Source: CAVTQZ01 sp963737015 (GTDB lineage Bacteria; Actinomycetota; Acidimicrobiia; Acidimicrobiales; UBA8190). Taken from it: a stretch of DNA of 64,000 nt. The first letter of the stretch is position 1. Every line of letters starts with the position of its first letter. Below are positions 42,394 to 50,116 of the stretch, in pieces. The notes beneath the pieces are model-generated. The model saw only the letters and a list, made by a program, of their open reading frames with translations, was not told the DNA's origin and did not search any database. Both the position numbers and the translations under genes were made by a program. The stretch spans positions 310,001 to 374,000 of the forward strand of contig CAVTQZ010000001.1 of assembly GCA_963737015.1 (NCBI GenBank), given 5' to 3'.

Positions 42394-42602
42394 GGCCCAC
42401 AAGGGAAATGAGACTCCAGCAGTCAAGCTCGAGCCAAATCCCTACGATTTCGTACGGTCGACCGGCGCCGGTAAAAAGCGGCGATTGGCGCTCAGCAGTC
42501 GTCGACGTCTCGAGATACGAGTCCAGCATGTCTTGCCGACGTTGATTCTCTGAGCAGTCCTGACAAGGCCCTCCGGATTGTTGGGCCGGATGTTCCGCCT
42601 CG

Positions 42603-42803
42603 TCACGTCACGTGGGCGTTGTCGTTCTCCCAGGGGTCATCCACCGAACCTCGGCCGTGGGTTTCGTCTAGCCAGTCCGTCCACTTCGCACTAGCCACAA
42701 GGCGACCGAGGACGATGGCGATAGTGAGCAAAGACATCACCACCACAATGGCGAAGCCGCTCACATCCGCCCACTGGCTCGGGTCGAAGATGTTGAAGCT
42801 CAT
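42603..42803 (-). CDS. Small membrane protein, 66 aa
   Basis: A 66-residue protein with one long hydrophobic helix (GFAIVVVMSLLTIAIVLGRLV) followed by an acidic, Trp-containing tail (WTDWLDETHGRGSVDD). ATG 42803 is preferred over ATG 42809 because GGGGGA is then spaced five or six bases upstream. No family is recognised. It stands alone between divergent small frames in accessory DNA. Confidence 0.5.
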   Translation of the reverse strand: MSFNIFDPSQWADVSGFAIVVVMSLLTIAIVLGRLVASAKWTDWLDETHGRGSVDDPWENDNAHVT

Positions 42804-42941
42804 GACCATCCCCCGTGGTGCGCTCTTGCAGCCAGCCTATGGGGCCAGCATGCCCAACTGGAAAATGCGCAACCGATTGGGCGTGCGAGTCTCTAGTGCC
42901 GCCGACCCGGCGAATGGGGGGGATTCCGGGATGATGGAAGG

Positions 42942-43316
42942 GTGGATCTCGGCAGACCAAGTCGCCCTCCATCCAAAGCCGCTGTCAAAGAGGCACTTCA
43001 AGTTCTGCTGACAGCCGACGCCCTTGTACCGACTGAAGATGATTGGGATCGCTCCGCTGATCGAGTCGAGGGGCCAGTCGATGGCCGCTACACCCTCTAT
43101 GGAGCGCTTGCCACCTCGTGCGAGCAGGTGACCGGCCACTTCTCTCACCGTCATGCAGCATTACAGACCGTACGTGGGGCGATAGAGCTACGGGTCCCAG
43201 GACGGCAGTGGGAACATCGTCTCGCTGAGTTCAACTCGGAAGCGAATTTTTCTGACGTGAAGGCCGTACTCAGTTCCGCGATTGCGAGGGTCAGAAGCAT
43301 CTACGGAACCACTTGA
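42942..43316 (+). CDS. Hypothetical protein, 124 aa
   Basis: An open frame from GTG 42942 with balanced composition (LQVLLTADALVPTEDDWDR, FSDVKAVLSSAIARVRSIYG) and predicted alpha/beta content. No family, signal or membrane segment is recognised. GGAAGG lies directly against the GTG, which is poor spacing, so the start is doubtful. Confidence 0.35.
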   Translation: MDLGRPSRPPSKAAVKEALQVLLTADALVPTEDDWDRSADRVEGPVDGRYTLYGALATSCEQVTGHFSHRHAALQTVRGAIELRVPGRQWEHRLAEFNSEANFSDVKAVLSSAIARVRSIYGTT

Positions 43317-43766
43317 ACCGTAGTGCTTGAGCCGATTGATATTGGACGGGACCATCCCCCAACGTCCCGTCCGGGGAGTCGGCGAATACAGAAGGCCCAT
43401 ACCGAATACCAGCCCGATCCGGGCGACAATTCACGCCGAACGACGGCTCGGGGAGCGATTGTCAAGTCGATTTCGCGAACAGATGCACGTCATTCGCGAG
43501 GTTGCCCACCCTCGGCGTAGCTGCTGGTCCGCGCTCGAAGTGCAAGCGAGGTCTTTGGAGGGCGTCTGTTCTATGCACTACAGGTGATATGGCCAGGATG
43601 GGGCGTGAGCATTGGGTCCCCAACCTCGTGCTTCGGACGTGGCGGCAGCCGGCCATAGCAGCACGGTCCGGTCGAAATGGCAGCTCTCCGGCGCTCGGAG
43701 AAGGCGTGACGAGACGAACGAAACCCGTTGCTTATAGCGGGTAGTAGTTAGGATCTTCGTTCCGCA
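43317..43766. other. Gap with no gene seen
   Basis: About 450 bases of lower G+C before the FkbM gene. Short frames on both strands have shadow-like composition. The promoter of the methyltransferase gene is expected here. Confidence 0.35.
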
Positions 43767-44840
43767 ATGAAAGACTCGATTGGCGCTCGATGCAGAGAAA
43801 TAATGTCTCACGGCAAACGCCGCCTCCGCACCATCGCGCCTTTCGTTCGACCGACCGAATGCCAGAAAGAACCAGCCACGAGGGCCGATGTTCGTTACGC
43901 GTATCGGCTCCTGCTCGGGCGCGAGCCCGATCCGGGTGGTATGCGGCACTATTCGCAACTCTTGGCTTCTGACGCGCTCTCCCTCGACAGGCTTTTCGAG
44001 TTATTCATCCGATCAGGGGAGTTTCAACAGCGCCTCAATTCACTGTACGCATGGAAAGCGAGAGCTCCTGAGGCAATTCGTCTGCTGGACGGAACAACGA
44101 TCTACGTTGCATCTGACGGTGACAGCGATATAAGTGGCACCATACGATCGCATCGCGTGTACGAACCAGAGGTGTCCATGGCCTTGCGTTCCCAACTTTT
44201 TCCGGGACAGTGCTTTGTGGACGTGGGAGCATCGATCGGCTACTTCACGGTATTGGCTAGTCGCGCGGTAGGCCCCGCAGGACGAGTTATAGCTTGCGAA
44301 CCGGGCCCTCAGAATCTGTCGATGCTCCTCCTGAACGTTTTGTCAAACAGCTCCGCGAACGTGGAGGTCGTCCCTTTTGCGCTGAGCGATCGACGGGAGA
44401 TCCTCGGATATAGTCGCCTAGAGAGCAACGGCGCGGTATCGCAAGTCACTTCAGGTGAAGAGGCACTGGCAGCGGGGGACCTCATCCAAGCAGTACCAAT
44501 GGACGAGTTACTTGCTGATAACCGACAGGTTGACGCCATAAAGGTTGACGTCGAGGGGGCCGAAGGCAAGGTCTTCCGTGGTGGTTATAAGACGATCGAG
44601 CGGTTCCGGCCGCTTCTATTCTTTGAATTCACACCGTCGGCACTTGAAGATGTCTCAGGTTTGTCAGCACTGGGTGTGCTGTCATCACTCGAAGACCTCG
44701 GTTACACCTTTACGGTGCTTACTGGATCGGCAAATGATCCGAGCACGGCCCGTGAACTCAGGGCAGATGATGTGCTGCGCGAGTTCGATTCAATCGGCGC
44801 CCAACACATCGACATCATGGCGCAGGCTCGACGAGACTGA
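43767..44840 (+). CDS. FkbM-family methyltransferase with N-terminal DUF4214-like segment
   Basis: A 357-residue protein. Residues 35-90 (DVRYAYRLLLGREPDPGG, then LFELFIRSGEFQ) match DUF4214, a helical segment common in glycan-related proteins. Residues 140-340 are an SAM-dependent FkbM domain (FVDVGASIGYFTVLASR, ACEPGPQNLSMLLLN, IKVDVEGAEGKVFRGG). Such enzymes O-methylate sugars or polyketides. Codon use is less G+C-rich than in the sulfur loci, consistent with transfer. Confidence 0.85.
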   Translation: MKDSIGARCREIMSHGKRRLRTIAPFVRPTECQKEPATRADVRYAYRLLLGREPDPGGMRHYSQLLASDALSLDRLFELFIRSGEFQQRLNSLYAWKARAPEAIRLLDGTTIYVASDGDSDISGTIRSHRVYEPEVSMALRSQLFPGQCFVDVGASIGYFTVLASRAVGPAGRVIACEPGPQNLSMLLLNVLSNSSANVEVVPFALSDRREILGYSRLESNGAVSQVTSGEEALAAGDLIQAVPMDELLADNRQVDAIKVDVEGAEGKVFRGGYKTIERFRPLLFFEFTPSALEDVSGLSALGVLSSLEDLGYTFTVLTGSANDPSTARELRADDVLREFDSIGAQHIDIMAQARRD

Positions 44841-45157
44841 GTCGATCGATAGGGCCGATCCTGCGCCCCTACCTGTTTTTTTCATACCCAAACTGCCTGG
44901 ATCTCGCACTGCAGACAGCTTCTCCGCGAGTTCATCACATCGCCATGAGCGAGAAACCTCCAGAACCAGCCTTCTCCATCTCGGCGAACGGTTCCAAGGT
45001 CGTTGTCAAACAGAGCACCTCGCGTCCTTTGCCCGCATCGGGGCGAAGATCTTCGACGCCACGGGACGCACTCCGACTCACAAGGCAAGACATCGGGCCC
45101 AGCCTGTGCGGCCTCGAAAGCAGCAGATCGGCCTGTGCCGTAGCGCGAAGCAGGCGC
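44841..45157. other. Gap with no convincing gene
   Basis: About 320 bases between FkbM and ArsR, containing a T-rich run (CCTGTTTTTTTC near 44872-44883) that could end transcription of the methyltransferase gene. A plus-strand frame starting at 44945 overlaps arsR and lacks family features. Confidence 0.35.
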
Positions 45158-45514
45158 CTATCGACCACCGAGCAAGCGCCGCAGGTCTTCGAGCCGTTCG
45201 GGTACGACCCGCCACCAGGTCCACTTGCCCCGCCGCTCTCCGACGATCAAACCCGCCTCCGCCAGGATGCGGGTGTGGTGCGAGATTGTCGGCTGACTCT
45301 TGCCTAGCGGTCTTTCCAGGTTGCAGCTACAGACCTCGTCCTCGGCGGCGACGATGGAGAGCAGACGCAAGCGAACCGGGTCGCTCAAGGCGGCGAGGAC
45401 GGGCGCCGTTCGCTCGGCCTCACGCCTCGACAGCGGCTCGTGGGTGAGCACGCTGCAGCACAACTCGCTTGGTGTCACCGTGGCGATTTTGCGAGAAGGC
45501 ACCCTCACTCCCAT
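45158..45514 (-). CDS. arsR: ArsR-family arsenic-responsive repressor
   Basis: A 118-residue winged-helix repressor. The DNA-binding region reads SQPTISHHTRILAEAGLI with wing GERRGKWTWWRV. Candidate As(III) ligands are the C-x-C in DEVCSCNLE at the start of the recognition region and the Cys pair ELCCSV near the N-terminus. It is divergent from arsI, with 67 bases between them, and should repress the arsI-aquaporin-arsC unit until arsenite binds. Confidence 0.87.
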   Translation of the reverse strand: MGVRVPSRKIATVTPSELCCSVLTHEPLSRREAERTAPVLAALSDPVRLRLLSIVAAEDEVCSCNLERPLGKSQPTISHHTRILAEAGLIVGERRGKWTWWRVVPERLEDLRRLLGGR

Positions 45515-45581
45515 TGACAGATATCGATGTTACAAACAATACTGGTTACATCGACCGTCGTCAATCTGATTGGGAGGCACC

Positions 45582-46049
45582 ATGTCACGTGTGCAACTGG
45601 CCCTGAACGTCTCCGACCTCGATGCGGCCATTGGCTTTTACTCCAAGCTCTTCGCTTCGTCTCCGGCCAAGGTCCGTTCTGGTTACGCCAACTTCGCCAT
45701 TGCAGACCCGCCCCTGAAGCTGGTGCTCATCGAGACATCAGAAGCCAGGGGTGCTGGCATCAGCGGCGCCCTCAACCACATGGGGGTCGAGGTCGAGACG
45801 CAAGTCGAGGTCGCCCGAGCGGGCAACAGACTGGCCGACGCAGGTCTTGCCGTCACCGAGGAACACGAGACGACGTGCTGTTACGCCGTGCAGGACAAAG
45901 TCTGGGTGGAAGACCCCGATACGACTCCCTGGGAGGTCTATACGGTGCTGGCCGACGCACCAGCCGAGGCCGGATCGTGCGGCGATGGCACCAGCATCTG
46001 CTGTGACCTGCAACATGAGGTCGCCTCGAACGCAACCTCCTGTTGTTAG
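45582..46049 (+). CDS. arsI: ArsI/CadI-family VOC protein (C-As lyase-like)
   Basis: A 155-residue vicinal-oxygen-chelate protein. The N-terminus (RVQLALNVSDLDAAIGFYSKLF), the HMGVEVE segment with metal His, and the EHETTCCYAVQDKVWVEDP segment with the Cys pair and Glu match ArsI. ArsI is a ferrous-iron dioxygenase that cleaves the C-As bond of organoarsenicals. The C-terminus adds CGDGTSICCD and a final CC, suggesting metalloid binding. ATG 45582 is preceded by GGGAGG; an ATG 12 bases earlier is less likely. CadI-type cadmium binding is the alternative. Confidence 0.83.
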   Translation: MSRVQLALNVSDLDAAIGFYSKLFASSPAKVRSGYANFAIADPPLKLVLIETSEARGAGISGALNHMGVEVETQVEVARAGNRLADAGLAVTEEHETTCCYAVQDKVWVEDPDTTPWEVYTVLADAPAEAGSCGDGTSICCDLQHEVASNATSCC

Positions 46050-46775
46050 GTGTCCGAAGCAGCCCTCTGGCGGCGGCTATTTGCTGAGTTCTTGGGTTCA
46101 GCTTTCCTGGCCCTCGTGGTGATCGGCTCAGGGATCGCCGCCGAGCAACTTTCTCCGGGCAATACAGGACTTCAATTGTTCGAGAACGCGGCGGCGACGG
46201 CTGGAGGTCTGTTCGCCATCATCTTGATGTTCGGCCCGATCTCGGGTGGGCACTTCAACCCGGTGGTGTCGTTCGTAGACGCCACGTTCGGGGGCTTGCG
46301 GTTGCGAGAGGCTGCTGCTTATCTGCCTGCTCAGGTCGCGGGCTGCGTACTGGGAGCAGTCGTGGCGAACGTCATGTTCTCGCTCCCCGTCACCGAGCTT
46401 TCGACCAAGCACCGGGCCTCGCCCGCTCACTTTCTCTCCGAGATCGTGGCCACTTTCGGCCTCTTGCTTGTGATCTTTTCCCTGGCCCGGGCGGGCCGTT
46501 CCCGTAGCGCACCAGCGGCGGTAGGGGTCTACATCGGGGCGGCGTATTTCTTCACATCGTCCACGAGCTTCGCGAACCCTGCCATCACGGTCGGGCGCAT
46601 GTTCTCCAACACCTTCGCCGGAATTGCTCCTTCTGCCGTACCGAGTTTCGTGATCGCACAACTGGTCGGAGGCATCGTTGCGCTGTGTGCTATCGCGGTG
46701 CTCTATCCTCGGCTCTCACCCGAGGAGGCGAGTGACATCCTCGTACCTCGCGCCGAACCAGTGGCGGCGGAATGA
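46050..46775 (+). CDS. MIP-family channel of the arsenic operon (AqpS-like)
   Basis: A 241-residue six-helix channel. The two pore loops are visible: GGHFNPVVSF, with NPV in place of NPA, and SFANPAITVGRMFS. Ars-operon aquaglyceroporins let As(III), made by ArsC, leave the cell by diffusion, which would replace ArsB or Acr3 pumps; neither pump is in this operon. GTG 46050 begins directly after the arsI stop, and its stop overlaps arsC (ATGA). Confidence 0.85.
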   Translation: MSEAALWRRLFAEFLGSAFLALVVIGSGIAAEQLSPGNTGLQLFENAAATAGGLFAIILMFGPISGGHFNPVVSFVDATFGGLRLREAAAYLPAQVAGCVLGAVVANVMFSLPVTELSTKHRASPAHFLSEIVATFGLLLVIFSLARAGRSRSAPAAVGVYIGAAYFFTSSTSFANPAITVGRMFSNTFAGIAPSAVPSFVIAQLVGGIVALCAIAVLYPRLSPEEASDILVPRAEPVAAE

Positions 46776-47182
46776 CGGCGGGTCGACCTGAGGTGCTGTT
46801 CCTCTGCGTGCACAATGCCGGGCGGTCACAAATAGCTGCGGCCCTTCTTGCCCGCCAAGCCGGAGACAGAGTTGTAGTGCACTCAGGAGGATCGGCCCCG
46901 AGTGAGGCCTTACATCCCGCCGTGGTGGCAGTCATGGGCGAGTGGGGCATCGATATCTCGGCAGAGCAGCCAAAGAAGCTCACAGACGAGATGGCCGAGC
47001 AAACGGACGTCATCGTGACCATGGGCTGCGGCGACAGTTGTCCGGTCTACCCCGGCAAGCGGTACTTGGACTGGGAGGTTCCCGACCCGGCTGGCAAGCC
47101 CATCGAGGACGTCCGGCTCATTCGAGACGACATCGATGATCGGGTGAGGGCGCTTCTGAAAGAGTTGATTCCCAATCCATAA
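46772..47182 (+). CDS. arsC: Arsenate reductase ArsC (low-molecular-weight phosphatase type)
   Basis: ArsC reduces As(V) to As(III) through a Cys relay with thioredoxin or mycothiol. The 136-residue protein has the P-loop CVHNAGRSQIAAAL, the second Cys region MGCGDSCPVYPG, and the general-acid Asp in WEVPDPAGKP. The ATG overlaps the aquaporin stop. Together the operon would reduce arsenate and release arsenite through the channel. Confidence 0.92.
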   Translation: MTAGRPEVLFLCVHNAGRSQIAAALLARQAGDRVVVHSGGSAPSEALHPAVVAVMGEWGIDISAEQPKKLTDEMAEQTDVIVTMGCGDSCPVYPGKRYLDWEVPDPAGKPIEDVRLIRDDIDDRVRALLKELIPNP

Positions 47183-47371
47183 TCGGACGACCCGCTTTGG
47201 GACCGGGGCGAACCTTCAGCAAAAGCTCTGACCTTGAATGCGAGCTGATCGCCGTGCCCGGGGCAGACGAGTTAGCTCGCGACCTTGGCACGCCTCCGCT
47301 TCCCGAAGAGACTCACGTCTGGGGGAATGTGCCTCTTTCCACAGGGTCCATCGTGGATTTCTCTGTCGCCG

Positions 47372-49108
47372 GTGAAGCGGGTGCTCGCGATCGGACTCGA
47401 TGGGGCGGAATCCACCTACATCGAATCTCTGATTCGCGCCGGTCGACTTCCGAATCTCGCCAGGCTCTGGGCGAGCGGTAGCTGGTGTCGCCTCGAGACC
47501 GAGCCCCCCTGGCACCCGTCGTTCGCGATCAACAATCACTTCCTCGCGGGCCGGACACCCAGGCCGTCCGACACCTGGGACGCTTGTCGGTTCGACCCGC
47601 GGACCTATCGGGCCTTCAAGCCCTTTGCTGTCGACCATCTCGGTACTCCGCCATTTTACGAGCTGGTGTTCGGGCTCAAGACCATCGTCTTCGACGCGCC
47701 GGGATGTCCACTTGGCTCATCTCCAGATGTGGTCGAGGTGTTGGCGTGGGGGGCTCACTCGCCGCATCATCCACGGGCATCGCGGCCGCCCGGCCTCATA
47801 GACGCGATCGATAGGGAGGTCGGCCGGCACCCCGGCGTAAGGAATGCCTTTGATGCGGGATGGCACAACCGCAGGAGGCTCGACGCGGTGGTCGACGGTC
47901 TGGCGGTCGGAGCGCGTAGGCGAGCCGAGGCGTGGTCGATGCTCCAACGGAAGTTCCCGGACTGGGAGCTTGGCCTCGTGGTCATGTCCGAGACCCACGA
48001 CGCAAGCGAGCTCCTCTGGCACGGGGTCGATACCAGCCATCCCTTGGCGAAGGTGGTGGACACCCGTCACGTCGCCGCTTGTCTTGAGCGGACGTACACA
48101 GCGGTCGACGATGCCGTCGGTCACATGGTGTCGGCAAGCCCGGCCGAGACGGCCATCGTGGTCTACTCGTTGTTCGGTACCGGCAGTGGTCCAGGAGATG
48201 TACCGTCCGTCGTGTTGCTGCCCGAGCTCCTTCATCGGCTCTCAGGAGAAGCTGCAACTTTTCGCTCCGCAGACGCGCCGAAATGGAAGACGGAGGGCTG
48301 TCCTTTGGTGGTCCCGCGGCGCTCGGAGGTGTGGAGAGAAGCCATGGACCGGCTGTGCTTGGGCCCGGCAGATCCAATGGCGCGGCTGGTGGGCCGTTTC
48401 GAGCGAATCGCTCGCACTCACCTGCGTCCAATCAGGCGCCGCCTTGCGAAGCAGTTCCGCAAAGCGTCAGTGGGCTCCGTGGGAAATGCGATCCCTGCAG
48501 AGGAGGGGCCTCCCGGACCCGCGCAGGTGGAAAAGGGGGACACCCTCGACTGGCAGTTCGCCGCACGGTACCGACAGCGGTGGCCCGGCATGAGAGCCTT
48601 CGCCCTCCCGACGTTCGCCGAGGGGATGGTGCGGGTAAACCTCGCGGGTCGTGAGGAGAACGGAATAGTTTCCGAATCTGATTACGACGCAGCTTGTAAC
48701 GAGGTCGAGGAAGCCGTCCGCGCATGTACAAATCCGAGAACCGGCCGCCCCGCTGTCAAGGACGTGATCCGAGAACCGTATGAAGAGGCAATGAGCCCGA
48801 ATCGCTACGCCGACATGGTGGTGGTGTGGGATGGACCAACCGATGCGCTCGAACACCCGACGGCCGGGCTCATCGGGCCTGTCCCATTCAACCGGCCGGG
48901 AGCTCACACGACCAACGCATTTGCAATCGTTTGCACGGACTCTGAGCCGCTTGACGACCGTGCAACGCGGCGAGCCGATGGTCTCGACTATCCCGCCGGG
49001 CGAGCCGGCTCGATCCTGGATCTACCGCCGACTCTCCTTGATCTACTCGGCCGACCCGTTCCCGCCAGCCTGGAGGGGACGTCGCTCGCCGACGTCTGCC
49101 GAAAATAG
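47372..49108 (+). CDS. Alkaline-phosphatase-superfamily protein with incomplete metal site
   Basis: A 578-residue protein. The first motif (LAIGLDGAESTYIESLIRAGRLPNLARL) and the second (SETHDASELLWHG) are those of the type I phosphodiesterase/phosphatase branch. The third motif, normally SDHG, reads YSLFGTGSG, so two metal ligands are missing; a later His lies in RPGAHTTNAFAI. The C-terminal DLPPTLLDLLGRPVP is also typical. It may be a non-hydrolytic or altered enzyme. GTG 47372 precedes the first conserved strand. No signal peptide is seen. It is unrelated in sequence to the upstream arsenic genes. Confidence 0.72.
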   Translation: MKRVLAIGLDGAESTYIESLIRAGRLPNLARLWASGSWCRLETEPPWHPSFAINNHFLAGRTPRPSDTWDACRFDPRTYRAFKPFAVDHLGTPPFYELVFGLKTIVFDAPGCPLGSSPDVVEVLAWGAHSPHHPRASRPPGLIDAIDREVGRHPGVRNAFDAGWHNRRRLDAVVDGLAVGARRRAEAWSMLQRKFPDWELGLVVMSETHDASELLWHGVDTSHPLAKVVDTRHVAACLERTYTAVDDAVGHMVSASPAETAIVVYSLFGTGSGPGDVPSVVLLPELLHRLSGEAATFRSADAPKWKTEGCPLVVPRRSEVWREAMDRLCLGPADPMARLVGRFERIARTHLRPIRRRLAKQFRKASVGSVGNAIPAEEGPPGPAQVEKGDTLDWQFAARYRQRWPGMRAFALPTFAEGMVRVNLAGREENGIVSESDYDAACNEVEEAVRACTNPRTGRPAVKDVIREPYEEAMSPNRYADMVVVWDGPTDALEHPTAGLIGPVPFNRPGAHTTNAFAIVCTDSEPLDDRATRRADGLDYPAGRAGSILDLPPTLLDLLGRPVPASLEGTSLADVCRK

Positions 49109-49138
49109 GACGTCGCCAAACCTTCTAAGAGTCGAGTG

Positions 49139-49902
49139 TCATGGGGTCACCATGACCTTGATCGACTCTCGGTTTGCCATGGCCCGGTAACCGTCGGGCA
49201 CGCCGTCCAGTCCGACGTTGCGGTCGAATACATTCCCGGGCTCGATGCGACCGTCGAGGATGTCGGGAAGCAGCTCTTCGATGTAGGCGCGGACGGGCGC
49301 GGGTCCGCCGCCAATGGTGATGCTGCCGAAGAAAGCTGGCTGGGAAGATGGCAGCACCTCGTCCTGGGGAACGCCGTCGCCCACGACGGCGGCGATCCTG
49401 CCCGGCTCTACCTTCGCGACGACCGCGGCATGGTGGCCGGTACCCATCACATCCGACAGCGTGAGCAGCGACGCCATCGCGGCGTGGTCTTCGCCGACAG
49501 GGAGCGGGGGCCAAGGTGCCGTCGGCATAGGGAATGCGAAGCGCCTCCGCCTGGGCGCCGTTAAGGCCATCGTTCCCAATGAAGCTGCGATGGACGCATG
49601 CGGTGTAGAGGCCCTGCTGGCAGAACTCGCAGGTGCCGTCGGAGGATGCGAACGGCATCACGACCAGGTCGCCGCGTTGGAGGTTGTGAACATCTGCGCC
49701 GACGTCCTCGACAACGCCGATCGCCTCGTGTCCCATCGACTGTCCGGTCTCCGATGGCTCCATGGACGCGTACGGCCAAAGGTCGCTGCCGCAGATGCAC
49801 GCCCTCGTCACCCTCAAGATCGCGTCCGTCGATTCGATGATGGAGGGATTTGGCACCTCCTCGATGCGGACGTCCCCGGCTCCGTGCATCAGTCGCTCGC
49901 AT
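49139..49902 (-). pseudogene. Zinc-type alcohol dehydrogenase pseudogene
   Basis: The reading begins at ATG 49902, after a strong AAGGAGG, but is two bases short before MHGAGDVRIEEVPNP. It then runs through ACICGSDLWPY and the structural zinc region GTCEFCQQGLYTACVH. An extra C in a run near 49513 breaks the frame again after YADGTLAP. The next frame gives LPVGEDHAAMASLLTL, then jumps from AAVVGDG directly to VPQDEVLPS. About 90 residues of the NAD-binding Rossmann domain are missing. The C-terminus (SITIGGGPAPVRAYIEELLP) is intact. The deletion makes loss of function certain regardless of sequencing errors. Confidence 0.8.
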
Positions 49903-50116
49903 GCGCCTCCTTCTCCCTGGACCCGGTCGCCGCTACCCGCCCGTCCGGGGGTGGACCATCCCCCGAACCCTTCGCCTAGCGAACGATAGGAGCAGGCACA
50001 CGAGTTCGCCCAGGGCATTGTCCGGGGGCCGCGTTGGGGCTCCGGAAGAGCTCCGCTCGCCTAATAACCCAATGAATGCAAAACTGACGGCCCGTAGCGA
50101 TCGGAAGGAAAGTGCC

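Noticed and set aside
44945..45307. A 120-residue plus-strand frame before arsI
   Set aside because: Overlaps arsR on the opposite strand; composition is shadow-like and no relatives are recognisable.
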